Source: Burkholderiales bacterium (GTDB lineage: Bacteria; Pseudomonadota; Gammaproteobacteria; Burkholderiales; SG8-41). From it: 64,000 nt of DNA. The position numbers and the translations under genes were made by a program. A model generated the notes under the pieces. The model was not told the origin of the DNA. It searched no databases and saw only the letters and a list, made by a program, of their open reading frames with translations. Below, one piece after another: positions 8,447 through 17,417 of the stretch. Every line of letters starts with the position of its first letter. The first letter of the stretch is position 1. The DNA is taken from positions 124,001 through 188,000 of the forward strand of contig DATAJS010000029.1 of assembly GCA_036262035.1 (NCBI GenBank), written 5' to 3'.

Positions 8447-11400
8447 TTGAGCAAGTTGTTCCGTGATATCCGTCGCGCGGAGCTCGTGCGGCGCGAACAA
8501 CAGAACCAGCGCGGCGTGCCCGGCGCGCCGGAACGCCCGCCCGCGCCCGAACGCATCGACCCTGCGGCAGCCGAAGACGACGCCATCGACCGCGCGCTGC
8601 GAGCCGCCGAAGCCGAGCACACCGCCGCCGAAGAAGCGCTGAGCCAGCGCCTCACGCCCGACGGCGAGCGTCGCGCCCTCGCCGCGGCGCGCGCACGCCG
8701 CGCCGCCGAAAGCGCCGGTGCGCAACAAGCCCAGGCCCGCGCCGAAGCCGAGCGCAGCTCGGCGCGGCTTGCGCTGCAGCGCGCCGAGATGGAGCGCCAG
8801 GCGGAGCTTCGCGCGCAAAGCCGCATCGCCGCCAACATGCGCGCGATCGAGGAAGCCGATGCCCGCGCGCAGGCCGAAGCCGAAGCATCCGCCGCCGCGC
8901 AAGCGCGCGGCGCCGCCGACCAGCGCGCGGTAGAGACTGCCCACGCCCGCCTCGCCAGCGAATCCGAAGCCCAGCAGCAGGCCGCCGTCCGCCGCAAGAA
9001 CGACCGCGCGGCCGAAGCGGTTGCGAAATCGCGCGCCGCCGCCGAAGCGCGCGCCGCCGAAGCCGCAAAGGCCCGGGCGGCGGCGGAACAGAACGCGCTC
9101 GAAGCCGAGACCGCCCGCGCCGCGGCCGAAGGCGAGCTCGAGCGGCAGGCGACCGCGCGTATCGAAGCCGAGCGCAACGCCGAAGCGATCTCGCGTGCCA
9201 AGGCCGCCGCGGAGTCGAGCGCCATCGGCGCCGCCAAGGCGCGATCCGCCGCCGAGCAGGAAGCGAACGAATCTGCGCGCGCTCGCGAGCGCGCCGACGC
9301 CGAGCTGCAACAGCAGGCGGCGCTGAGGACCGAAGCGGATCGAGCCGCCGAAACCACGGCGAACGAGCGCGCCCAGGCCGACACCCGCGCCCGCGACGCC
9401 GCAGCGGCGCGCGAAGTCGCGGAGCGCGAGGCGCAAGCGCAAGCCGACCTGCGCTTCCAGGCGGAAAACGAGGCGCGGCGCATCGCCGAAGCGCTCGCTG
9501 AAGCCGACCGCCAGGCCGACGCTGCCGCCGCCGAGCGCGCCGCCGCCGAAATCCGCGCGGCCGAAGAAGCCACCGCCCGCGCCGCCGCCGAGCGCGCCGC
9601 CGACGAGGCCGCGCGAGCGCGCGCCGACGCCGAAGCGCGCGCCGAAGAGACTCTGCGCGCACGAGAGCGCGCCGAAGCGGACGCGGCCGCCGCCGAGCGC
9701 GCGCGCGCCGAGTCGGAGCGCGAGCTCGCCGCTCATGCGGAGAAGCGCGCCGAAGCCGAAGCCGCTCTTGCGGCGGAAGCACAGCGCCGCGCCGAAGCCG
9801 AAGACCTCGCGCGCAGCGAAGCGCAATCCCGCACCGACACCGAAGCGCGCGCGGAGCTCGCGGCGCGAGCGCGCGAAGCGCAGGAGCAGCGCGCGCTGAC
9901 CGCCGCCACCGAGCGCGCGCAGGCCGAGGCCGAGCTCCAGCAGCAGGTCGAAGCCCGTCTCACCGCCGATCGCGAAGCCGAAGCGGCGGCCCGGGCGCGC
10001 GCCGAGGCCGAATCGCATGCGCTCGCCGAAGCCGAAAAGCGCGAAGCGCTCGAGCTCGACGCCAAGGCACAGGCGGAACAGAAGAGCGCCGCCGAAACGC
10101 AGGCGATGGAGCTCGCGCAAGCGCGGCTGGAAGCTGAGCAACGCGCGGAGCGCGCTGCGCAGGAACGCAGCACGGCCGATTCCGCCGCGGCGAGCGATGC
10201 CGCGGTGCGCCAACAAGCCGAGCAGGAAGCCGAGCAGGCCGCCGCCGATCGCATCGCCGCCGAAACGCGTGCGGCGGAAGCGGCGCGCGAGCGCGAAGCG
10301 GCCGAGCTCGAGCTCAAGGTCGCGGCGGAGCGCCGCGCCGAAGCCGACGCCCAGGCACAGGCGCTCGCCCAGGCGCGCCTGGAAGCCGAGCGCCGCGCCC
10401 AGCAGGCGGCCGAGGAGCGCGCCGCGGCCGAAGCCCACGCCGCCGAGCAGGCGCGCGCGCGCGCCGAGACCGAGCGCGAAGCCGAAGCGACCGCGCGCGC
10501 GCACGAGATCGCCGAGCAGCGCGCCGAAGACGCCGCCAGGGAACGGGAGCACAGCGACACCGCGCTCGCGCACCAGGCCGCGCAGCGCATCGAAGCCGAT
10601 CGCGCCGCGGAAGCCGCGGCGAAGTCGCGCGCCGACGCCGACCGGCAGGCCATGCAGGCGGCGCAGTCGCGCGAAGCGAGCGAGCTCGAAGCCAAAGCGC
10701 AGGCCGAGCGCAAGCTGAAAGCGGAGACCGAGGCGCGCGAGCTCGCGCAGGCGCGCTTCGAAGCCGAGCAGAGCGCCGAGAACGCCGCGATGGAACGCGC
10801 CGCGCGCGATCGCCAAGCGACGCAGGAAGCGGCCGCGCGCGTGCAGAGCGAGCGCGAAGCCGAAGCCGCGGCGCTCGCGCGTCACGCCGTCGAGCAGCAG
10901 GCGCTCGAGGCCGCGAACGCGCGCGCGAGCTCCGAGCGCGCCTTGCAGGAACAAGCGGCTGCGCGCGCCGAAGCGGATCGTGCGGTCGAAGCGGTCGCGA
11001 AGGCGCGCGCCGAAGCCGACGAGCGCGCGCTGATCTACGCCCAGGCGCGCGAAGCCGCCGAGCTCCACGCCAAGGAACAGGCCGACAGCCGGCTCGCGGC
11101 CGAAACCGAAGCGCGCCGGCTCGCCGAAGAGCGCACCGCGACCGAGCAGCGCGCCGAAGACTATGCACGCCAGCGCATCGAGGCCGAGGCGCAGGGCGCC
11201 GAGGAAGCCGCGCTGCGCGTGACCGCGGAGCGCGAAGCGGCGATTGCGGCGCAGAAGCGCGCGGGCGCCGAAGCGGTCCTCGAGAAAGAAGCCGCGATCC
11301 GCGCCGAAGCCGATGCGCGTGCGGCCGAGGAGATCCGCGCACGCGAACGGGTCGAAGCGCAGGCCGCCGCCGCTGCGCGCGCTCGCGAGGCCGCCGAGCG

Positions 11401-14026
11401 CGAAGCGCAGTCGCAAGCCGAAGCGCGCAGCGCCGCCCTCATCGCGGCCCAGCGTGAGGCCGAAGAGCACGCGAGCGCCGAGCGCGACGCGCGGCTCGCC
11501 GCCGAAGCGCGCGCGGCCGCGGAGCAGCAGACGCTCGACGCGGCGCGCGCACGCGAGCACGCCGAGACCGAGCTCGAGCAGGAAGCGATCGGGCGTCTGA
11601 ACGCCGACCGGCACGCCGAAGCGACCGCCAAGGCCCGCGCCGAAGCCGATGCGCGCGCGGCGGAAGCGGCGGCGGCGCGTGAAACCGCGGACCGCGAGGC
11701 GAAGGCGCAGGCCGAAGCCACGGCCAAAGCCGAGAACGAGGCGCACGCGGTCGCCGTCACGCGCTTCGACGCCGAGCAGCGCGCCGAAACCGCGGCACGC
11801 GAACGCGAGTCTGCGGAGCTCGAAGCGCGCGAAGCCGCACGCGCACGCGTGCAGGCCGAGGACGAGCTCACGCAGCAGCAAGCCGCGCGCGCCGAAGCCG
11901 ATCGCGCCGCGGAAGCGGCCGCGCGCGAGCGCGGTGAAGCCGAGCGCCGTGCGACCGAAGCGGCCGCTGCGCGCGAAGCCGCCGAAGTCGAAGCGAAGTC
12001 GCAGGCCGAAGCGACCGCGCGTGCCGAAGCCGAGGCACTGGAAGCCGCTCAGGCGCGGATCGAGGCCGAGCGGCGTGCGGACGCTGCCGCCCACGCGCGT
12101 AGCGCCGCGGAACAGGAAGCGCAGGCCGCCGCCGAGGCGCGACGCGCCGCCGATGCGGAGCTGTTGCGCGAAGCCGAGAAGCGCGGCGAATCCGAGCGTG
12201 CGGCCGAAGCCGCCGCGCGCGAGCGCGCCGCCGCCGAGGATCGCGCACGCGAAACCGCGCAGGCTCGCGAGAGCGCCGAGAACGAAGCGCGCGCGCTGGC
12301 GGAGCGCGCCGCACGAGCCGACAGCGAGGCCGAAGCCGCCGCGCGGGCGCGCATCGAAACCGAGCGACGCGAGCGGGCTGCCGCCGAAGCGCGCGCGGTC
12401 GCCGATCGCGAGGCAGCGGACGCCGCCGAAGCGCACAGCAAAGCCGATGCGGAGCTCGCGCGTACGGCGCAGGAGCGCTCCGAGGCCGATCGTGCCGCCG
12501 AAGCAGCCGCGCGTGCACGCACCGAAGCCGAAGCGCGGGCGCGCGAGACCGCCGAGGCGCGCGCAGCCGCCGAAGCTCAGGCGCAGAGCCAGGCCGAGCG
12601 CACGGCGCAGGCCGATGCCGACGCGCTCGCCGCCGCCGAAGCGCGCGCCGAAGCCGAACGGCGCGCCGAAGCCGCCGCGCTCGAGCGCGCGAAAGCGGAC
12701 GAGGAAGGCGCCGCACAGTCGGCCGCCCGCGCCAAAGCCGAGCGCGACGCCGCCGCGGCCGCGTCGGCACGGGCGCAGGCCGATGCGCGCGCAGCCGAAG
12801 CCGCCCGCGAGCGTGAGACCGCCGATTACGATCTGGCGCAGGAAGCAGAGCTGCGGGCCGAAGCCGAAGCCGAAGCGCTGCGGCAGGAGCAGGCGCTGCG
12901 CGCAGCGGAGCAGAACGCCGAGATCGCCGCGCGCGAGCGCGGGCGGGCGCAGATCGAAGCGGCCGAAGCCGCGGAACGCCGGCTCGAAGCGGCGAAGGAA
13001 GCGGAAGCCGCCGCGCTCGCCAAGCAGCACGCCGAAGAGCTCGCGGGACGCAGCGCCGACGAACAGGCCGCCGCCAACGCCGAAGCCGCCTCGCGTGCCC
13101 GCGCGGCGATCGAAGCGGAGCAGGCCGCCGAAGCCGCGGCAAGGGCCCGTGCGGACGCCGATCTGCGCGCGGCCGAATCCGCGCGCGAGCGCGAAGCGCT
13201 GGACATCGAAGAGAAGGCCAAAGCGGAACGGCGCGCCGAAGCCGAATTCACGGCGCTCGCCGCGGTGCAGGAAAGGCTCGAAGCCGAGCAGCGCGCCGAG
13301 CGCGCCGCGGCCGAGCGCTTCGAGGCCGAGCAGCACGAAGCCGAGCGCGCGGCCGCGCAGGCGCAGGCCGAACGGGATGCGGTCGCGGCGGCGCGCAAAC
13401 GCGCCGAGCACGACGAAGCGGCCGCCGCGAGCGCCAAGGCGAAGACCGCCGCCGAGCTCGAGCGCGCCGCACTCGCACAGCAGCGCGCCGAGGCCGAAGC
13501 CGCCGCCGCGCGTGCAGCGGAAGCGAAGCTCGACGAAGAGCGCAAGCTCGAAGCTGCCGCCATCCAGCGCGCCAATGCCGAAGCGCAGGCCGCGGCGCAC
13601 AAGGCCGAGGCCGAGCGTGCGAAGCGCGAAGCCGACGGCGTGCGCGACGCCCGCCGCCGCGCATCCAGCGGTCGCGGACGCACGCACAAGCCGCTCGACT
13701 TCGAGCCGCGGGCCGCGCGCCGCAGCCGCGCCACGCGCTGGAGCGCCGCCGCGGCGGTCGTGCTGGCGATCGGCGCCGCCGCGTATTTCTGGCAGGACGA
13801 GCTCACGCCGTACGCGCAGGTTGCGATGGCGAAACTCGGCGTCGAGCTCGGGGCGAGCGACCTGCGTGCGCCCGCGCCGAGCGGTGAAGCGGGGCTGCGC
13901 GTCGACAGCCTCGAGCAGTTCACGACTCGTCTGAACGCGCGCGAGCGTGTCAAAGCCGCGCCGCGTCCCGCTGCGTCCGCCGACAAGCCTTCAAACTCGC
14001 GGCGCACCGATTCCGAGGAAGGCTGA
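8447..14026 (+). CDS. giant 1859-residue Ala/Glu/Arg heptad-repeat protein with C-terminal membrane anchor
   Basis: Starts at TTG 8447 (GGAG 6 nt upstream): MSKLFRDIRRAELVRREQQ. Residues 1-60 are Pro-containing. From about 60 to 1740 the chain is almost only A, E, R, Q, D, K and S, in a 7-residue register with a 14-residue super-unit like EAEQRAERAAQERA. I followed the register without a skip from base 9962 to 10592 (30 heptads), to 10970 (18 more) and for 16 beyond. A basic patch follows, then one membrane helix (WSAAAAVVLAIGAAAYFW, about 1765-1782) and about 77 further residues. The layout implies a cytoplasmic rod, about 250 nm if fully helical, tethered to the inner membrane. Lack of helix breakers and the regular register favour true coding over chance openness. 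It recalls TolA-like helical linkers but no TolA or SMC end domain is visible. Function unknown. Confidence 0.8.
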   Translation: MSKLFRDIRRAELVRREQQNQRGVPGAPERPPAPERIDPAAAEDDAIDRALRAAEAEHTAAEEALSQRLTPDGERRALAAARARRAAESAGAQQAQARAEAERSSARLALQRAEMERQAELRAQSRIAANMRAIEEADARAQAEAEASAAAQARGAADQRAVETAHARLASESEAQQQAAVRRKNDRAAEAVAKSRAAAEARAAEAAKARAAAEQNALEAETARAAAEGELERQATARIEAERNAEAISRAKAAAESSAIGAAKARSAAEQEANESARARERADAELQQQAALRTEADRAAETTANERAQADTRARDAAAAREVAEREAQAQADLRFQAENEARRIAEALAEADRQADAAAAERAAAEIRAAEEATARAAAERAADEAARARADAEARAEETLRARERAEADAAAAERARAESERELAAHAEKRAEAEAALAAEAQRRAEAEDLARSEAQSRTDTEARAELAARAREAQEQRALTAATERAQAEAELQQQVEARLTADREAEAAARARAEAESHALAEAEKREALELDAKAQAEQKSAAETQAMELAQARLEAEQRAERAAQERSTADSAAASDAAVRQQAEQEAEQAAADRIAAETRAAEAAREREAAELELKVAAERRAEADAQAQALAQARLEAERRAQQAAEERAAAEAHAAEQARARAETEREAEATARAHEIAEQRAEDAAREREHSDTALAHQAAQRIEADRAAEAAAKSRADADRQAMQAAQSREASELEAKAQAERKLKAETEARELAQARFEAEQSAENAAMERAARDRQATQEAAARVQSEREAEAAALARHAVEQQALEAANARASSERALQEQAAARAEADRAVEAVAKARAEADERALIYAQAREAAELHAKEQADSRLAAETEARRLAEERTATEQRAEDYARQRIEAEAQGAEEAALRVTAEREAAIAAQKRAGAEAVLEKEAAIRAEADARAAEEIRARERVEAQAAAAARAREAAEREAQSQAEARSAALIAAQREAEEHASAERDARLAAEARAAAEQQTLDAARAREHAETELEQEAIGRLNADRHAEATAKARAEADARAAEAAAARETADREAKAQAEATAKAENEAHAVAVTRFDAEQRAETAARERESAELEAREAARARVQAEDELTQQQAARAEADRAAEAAARERGEAERRATEAAAAREAAEVEAKSQAEATARAEAEALEAAQARIEAERRADAAAHARSAAEQEAQAAAEARRAADAELLREAEKRGESERAAEAAARERAAAEDRARETAQARESAENEARALAERAARADSEAEAAARARIETERRERAAAEARAVADREAADAAEAHSKADAELARTAQERSEADRAAEAAARARTEAEARARETAEARAAAEAQAQSQAERTAQADADALAAAEARAEAERRAEAAALERAKADEEGAAQSAARAKAERDAAAAASARAQADARAAEAARERETADYDLAQEAELRAEAEAEALRQEQALRAAEQNAEIAARERGRAQIEAAEAAERRLEAAKEAEAAALAKQHAEELAGRSADEQAAANAEAASRARAAIEAEQAAEAAARARADADLRAAESAREREALDIEEKAKAERRAEAEFTALAAVQERLEAEQRAERAAAERFEAEQHEAERAAAQAQAERDAVAAARKRAEHDEAAAASAKAKTAAELERAALAQQRAEAEAAAARAAEAKLDEERKLEAAAIQRANAEAQAAAHKAEAERAKREADGVRDARRRASSGRGRTHKPLDFEPRAARRSRATRWSAAAAVVLAIGAAAYFWQDELTPYAQVAMAKLGVELGASDLRAPAPSGEAGLRVDSLEQFTTRLNARERVKAAPRPAASADKPSNSRRTDSEEG

Positions 14027-14044
14027 TCTTCAGCTCGTAGCGAG

Positions 14045-14500
14045 GTGTTCGAGATCGTGCTCTACGAGCCGGAGATTCCTCCGAACACCGGCAATGCGCT
14101 GCGTCTCGCGTCCAACACCGGCGCGCGCCTGCACCTCGTGCGACCGCTGGGATTCACGCTCTCCGACAAGCAGCTCTTGCGCGCGGGGCTCGACTATTCC
14201 GATCTCGAAGCGCTGACGGTGCACGACGACTGGAGCGCGTGCCTGACGGCGCTCGGCTCGAAGAGGATGTTCGCCGTGAGCACGCGCGGGACGGCGCGCC
14301 ACGACGAAGCGCGTTACGAGCCCGGTGACGTCTTGGTGTTCGGACCGGAGACTCGGGGCTTACCGCAGGACGTGCTCGACACCTTTCCCGCCGAGCATCG
14401 CATCCGCATCCCCATGCGCGCCGGCAACCGCAGCCTCAACCTCTCCAATGCCGTCGCGATCGTGGTGTACGAGGCGTGGCGGCAGAACGGGTTCGCCTAG
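14045..14500 (+). CDS. trmL: tRNA (cytidine/uridine-34-2'-O)-methyltransferase
   Basis: SPOUT-class (SpoU) methyltransferase that 2'-O-methylates the wobble base of some tRNA-Leu species. The 151-residue length is typical of TrmL/YibK. Motif 1 EPEIPPNTGNALRLASNTG lies near the start, motif 2 LVFGPETRGLP near 96-106, and motif 3 IPMRAGNRSLNLSNAVAIV near the C-terminus, together forming the trefoil-knot SAM site. It starts at GTG 14045, 18 nt after the giant gene, with a weak Shine-Dalgarno, and is probably co-transcribed with it. Confidence 0.95.
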   Translation: MFEIVLYEPEIPPNTGNALRLASNTGARLHLVRPLGFTLSDKQLLRAGLDYSDLEALTVHDDWSACLTALGSKRMFAVSTRGTARHDEARYEPGDVLVFGPETRGLPQDVLDTFPAEHRIRIPMRAGNRSLNLSNAVAIVVYEAWRQNGFA

Positions 14501-14515
14501 GATTCAAAGCAAATG

Positions 14516-14627
14516 AACCGCAAAGGACGCAAAGGACGCAAAGGACGCAAAGGTTTTTACTAACGTCGCGTCGTCATGAGTTCGCGATGTTTAGCTTTCC
14601 TTGGCGTCCTTTGCGTCCTCTGCGGTT
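14516..14627 (+). repeat. MITE-like element, copy 1
   Basis: A 112-bp segment bounded by AACCGC and GCGGTT. The left arm is AACCGC followed by GGACGCAAA units at 9-bp steps. The right arm is its imperfect inverse (two mismatches over 29 bp). Between them lies a core (14559-14602) that recurs in opposite orientation at 44665-44708 with 3 mismatches in 44. It carries no coding capacity and fills the gap between trmL and gpsA. Confidence 0.8.
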
Positions 14628-14648
14628 AAAAGCTTTTAGCTTTTGCTT

Positions 14649-15635
14649 TTAACGCTCTGCCTTAGGTTCGCGACGAAGCAATGCATCGGCTGCTGCGCGG
14701 GCCTGCGTATGGTCGTCGAGGACCCTGCAGACGGCTCGGGTGATGGGCATCTCGACGCCGCGCGCGTCGGCGAGCGCGCACAGGACGCGCGCGGTGCCGA
14801 CGCCTTCGGCGACGTGGCCGAGATCGGTGAGGATCGTTGCGAGCGATTGGCCGCGCGCGAGCTTCAATCCCACCTGACGGTTGCGCGACAGGTCGCCGGT
14901 GCAGGTGAGGATGAGATCGCCGGCGCCGGCGAGGCCCATGAAAGTCTCGGCGCGGCCGCCGAGCGCGACGCCGAGCCGCGTCACTTCGGCAAGGCCGCGC
15001 GTGATCAGCGCGGCGCGCGCGTTGTGGCCGTAATCGAGACCGTCGGAGATGCCCGCGGCGATCGCGATCACGTTCTTCACCGCGCCCGCGACTTCGACGC
15101 CGACGACGTCGTCGCTGGAATAGACGCGGAAGCTGGGGCTGTGCAGTGCGAGCGCCGCCTCGCGCGCGAACTCGGCGGAAGCGGAGGCGAGCGTCACCGC
15201 GGTCGGCTGGCCGCGCGCGACTTCCTGGGCGAAGCTCGGTCCGGAGAGCACGCCGCAGCGCGAGCCCGCACCGAGCTCCTCGCAGCAGACTTCGTGGGCG
15301 AGCTTCGCGCTCGCCGGCTCGAAACCCTTGCACAGCGCGACGACCGGGGCCGGCACGCCTGCGAGCGCGACACGTGCGATGGTCTCACGCAGCGCTGCGG
15401 TCGGCACCGCCACGAGGATCAGCTCGCTGGTGCGTATGGCTTCGGCGAGGTTCGAAGAGACGCCGAGGTTTTCGGGGAAGCCGAAGCCGGGAAGATAGCG
15501 CGCGTTCTCGCGCTGCGCGCTCATCACCGCGCATTGCTCCGGCGAGCGCGCCCACAACGTGACGCGATGTCTGTGGGCGAGGTTGACGGCGACCGCGGTG
15601 CCCCAGGCGCCCCCACCGAGCACCGCGACGTTCAT
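14649..15635 (-). CDS. gpsA: glycerol-3-phosphate dehydrogenase [NAD(P)+]
   Basis: Reduces dihydroxyacetone phosphate to sn-glycerol-3-phosphate for phospholipid synthesis, in the cytosol. The ATG at 15635 gives 328 residues. The N-terminal dinucleotide-binding motif GGGAWGTA (about 7-14) is followed by LCKGFE, LSGPSFAQEV, the catalytic Lys in GAVKNVIAIAAG, and GLAGAGDLILT, all conserved in GpsA. It is the last gene of rhodanese-grxC-secB-SH3-gpsA, a common betaproteobacterial order. Confidence 0.96.
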   Translation of the reverse strand: MNVAVLGGGAWGTAVAVNLAHRHRVTLWARSPEQCAVMSAQRENARYLPGFGFPENLGVSSNLAEAIRTSELILVAVPTAALRETIARVALAGVPAPVVALCKGFEPASAKLAHEVCCEELGAGSRCGVLSGPSFAQEVARGQPTAVTLASASAEFAREAALALHSPSFRVYSSDDVVGVEVAGAVKNVIAIAAGISDGLDYGHNARAALITRGLAEVTRLGVALGGRAETFMGLAGAGDLILTCTGDLSRNRQVGLKLARGQSLATILTDLGHVAEGVGTARVLCALADARGVEMPITRAVCRVLDDHTQARAAADALLRREPKAER

Positions 15636-15643
15636 CGCGCCCG

Positions 15644-16093
15644 CTATACGCCCCACACCTGCGCGGCCTTGACGTAGCCGCTGCCGCCGTCGCGATGGCG
15701 CACCTGCACCCAGCCGGGCGCTGTTGCGTCGACGACTTCGAGGATGACGTTCTGGCCGGCCTGGAAAGCGACCGGCGCGTTGTCCTCGGGCTTCTGGCGC
15801 ACCTGCGCGACCGGCACGCGCACCATGACGGTCCGCTGCTTGTCGGTGACCTGTTTGGCTTCGATCCAGTTGAACGCGCCGGCGGCGTCGCGCACCTTGA
15901 CCCAGCCTTCCATCGTCACCACGACTTCGAGCGGATAGCCGCGGTTGACCACGAACACCTTGTTCGAGCGGGTCGACGGAGCGTCGTAGAGCACCGCCGC
16001 ATCCGTGGTCACGGTGCGAAAGTCGGCCGCGGCAGCACACGCCGCCGCAGCGGCGAGCGCCGCGGCAACGACGATGCGCGCCGGGTGTCGCAT
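15644..16093 (-). CDS. exported SH3-domain protein
   Basis: A 149-residue protein with a clear signal peptide (MRHPARIVVAAALAAAAACA, cleavage near AAA-DF) and two bacterial SH3-like repeats. The first covers about 28-80 (LYDAPSTRSNKVFVVNRGYPLEVV ... GWVKVRD), the second about 90-149 (VRQKPEDNAPVAFQAGQ ... GWVQVRHRDGGSGYV). Such SH3b modules usually bind peptidoglycan or peptides in the periplasm. The start at 16093 is the only one that gives a signal peptide. It sits 2 nt after the secB stop and 8 nt before gpsA. Confidence 0.78.
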   Translation of the reverse strand: MRHPARIVVAAALAAAAACAAAADFRTVTTDAAVLYDAPSTRSNKVFVVNRGYPLEVVVTMEGWVKVRDAAGAFNWIEAKQVTDKQRTVMVRVPVAQVRQKPEDNAPVAFQAGQNVILEVVDATAPGWVQVRHRDGGSGYVKAAQVWGV

Positions 16094-16095
16094 CG

Positions 16096-16590
16096 CTAGT
16101 GGGCCTGCTGCGCGCCTGCCGCGGCTTCCTGCGCCTGCTGCGCCAGCCGCTGCTGGTAGAGGAGATCGAAGTTCATGTGCTGCAGCGTGACCGGCGGGAA
16201 GCCGGCGCGCTGCACCAGGCTCGCCACCGCTTCGCGCGCGTACGGCAGCAGCGTGTTCGGGCACAGGGTGCCGAGCACCGCTTCGAGGTCGGGCTGGGGC
16301 ACGTTGCGGATCTGGAAGATGCCGGCCTGCGCCGCCTCGACGAGGAACACCGTGCGCTCGGCGATCTTGGCGGTCACGGTGACCGTCAGCACCACTTCGT
16401 ACAGGCCTTCCTGCGGCAGGCCCGCGGCTTCGTTGTGGATGTTGACTTCGACCTGCGGCGCTTCGCGCTCGAAGAACACCTGCGGCGCGTTCGGCAGCTC
16501 GAGCGACATGTCCTTCAGATAGATCTTCTCGACGCCGAAGAGCGGCTGCTGGTCCGCGCCCGGCTGCTGGGGTTGCTGCTGTTCACTCAT
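16096..16590 (-). CDS. secB: protein-export chaperone SecB
   Basis: Cytosolic tetrameric chaperone that keeps precursors unfolded and hands them to SecA. The 164-residue product has a Gln/Pro-rich N-terminus, then FGVEKIYLKDMSLELPNAP, the acidic SecA-contact region, and the conserved CPNTLLPYAREAV and GFPPVTLQHMNF segments. An Ala/Gln-rich C-terminal tail follows. It lies 17 nt after grxC, fitting the conserved order in which a glutaredoxin precedes secB. Confidence 0.96.
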   Translation of the reverse strand: MSEQQQPQQPGADQQPLFGVEKIYLKDMSLELPNAPQVFFEREAPQVEVNIHNEAAGLPQEGLYEVVLTVTVTAKIAERTVFLVEAAQAGIFQIRNVPQPDLEAVLGTLCPNTLLPYAREAVASLVQRAGFPPVTLQHMNFDLLYQQRLAQQAQEAAAGAQQAH

Positions 16591-16606
16591 GGGACTTCCT
16601 GGGAGG

Positions 16607-16864
16607 TTACTTGACCGACTGGAGCAGCGGATCGAGCTTGCCCGCGCGGTCGAGGGCGGCGAGGTCGTCGTAACCGCCGACGTGGGTCTCGCCGATGTAG
16701 ATCTGCGGCACGGTGCGCCGTCCGGTCTTTTCCATCATCTCAGCGCGGCGCTCCGGCTGCAGGTCGACGCGGACCTTTTCGATCTCGACGCCTTTGGACA
16801 CGAGGAGGCGCTCGGCCATCATGCAATAGGGGCAGACTGCGGTGGTGTACATCAATGCCTTCAC
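16607..16864 (-). CDS. grxC: glutaredoxin 3
   Basis: An 85-residue dithiol glutaredoxin that reduces disulfides with glutathione. The redox motif CPYC lies at about residues 11-14, the cis-Pro segment TVPQIYI in the middle and the glutathione-binding GGYDDL after it. The GTG at 16864 overlaps the upstream rhodanese-like stop (GTGA, 16864-16861), which decides the start; a longer frame upstream has no ribosome site. Confidence 0.93.
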   Translation of the reverse strand: MKALMYTTAVCPYCMMAERLLVSKGVEIEKVRVDLQPERRAEMMEKTGRRTVPQIYIGETHVGGYDDLAALDRAGKLDPLLQSVK

Positions 16865-17304
16865 GATTTCTCCAGCGGCATATTGTCTTTCTGCCACGCG
16901 GCGAGCCCCCCGCGCAGGGAAACGACTTCGGCGAAACCGAGCTTGCGCAGCTTCGTGGCGATCGCCGCCGAGCGGTTGCCGCGGCCGTCGCTGACGATGA
17001 TCGGCTTCGTTTTGACCTTTTCGAGCTCTTTCGCGCGCGCTTCGAGCTCGCCTTCGGGCACGTTGCGCGCATTGGTGATGTGGCCCGACTTGTACTCCGC
17101 CGCATCGCGCACGTCGAGCACCACGGCGTCGCGGCGGTTGATGAGGGTCACCGCTTCGGCGGGACCGATTTCCTGCCCGGGACGCATGAGGCGGGCGATC
17201 ACCGGCCAGATCAACAGGGCGCCGCTGATGATCACGGTGGCGAGCAGCACCATGTTCATCGGGCTCTTCTGAAGAAAGACTATGAACTGATTGAGCTGAT
17301 CCAT
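16861..17304 (-). CDS. membrane-anchored rhodanese-like protein lacking the catalytic Cys
   Basis: A 147-residue YibN-type protein with one N-terminal membrane helix (about 16-38) and a rhodanese fold (VVLDVRDAAEYKSGHI, then the active-site loop). In active rhodaneses the loop reads V-x-C-x-x-G-x-R-S; here it is VSDGRGNRS, with Asp where Cys should be (checked in the DNA at about 16983-17000). It is therefore unlikely to transfer sulfur and may bind a partner or anion instead. It is first in the grxC-secB-gpsA operon and divergent from gpmI. Confidence 0.85.
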   Translation of the reverse strand: MDQLNQFIVFLQKSPMNMVLLATVIISGALLIWPVIARLMRPGQEIGPAEAVTLINRRDAVVLDVRDAAEYKSGHITNARNVPEGELEARAKELEKVKTKPIIVSDGRGNRSAAIATKLRKLGFAEVVSLRGGLAAWQKDNMPLEKS

Positions 17305-17417
17305 TGGGGGGCTAGCGGGCGTTCGAAGCGCGGCCGGATGCGACGGGCAAACCGGCCGAAGGGGCGAATTATATTAGAATCCGCGGCTTGCGGCTTTGAA
17401 GATTTTTGCGAGCAATC

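Noticed and set aside
8381-13687. A 1768-codon open frame on the minus strand, antisense to the giant gene, Gly/Arg/Phe/Leu-rich
   Set aside because: It is the complement of GCC/GAA/CGC-type codons of the heptad protein. It has no ribosome site, no heptad logic of its own and no recognisable domain. The plus frame has ordered ends, a membrane helix and a ribosome site.
14521-14554. GGACGCAAA repeats considered as a CRISPR array
   Set aside because: The units are 9 bp, contiguous and without spacers, and form one arm of an inverted-repeat element found again at 44649.
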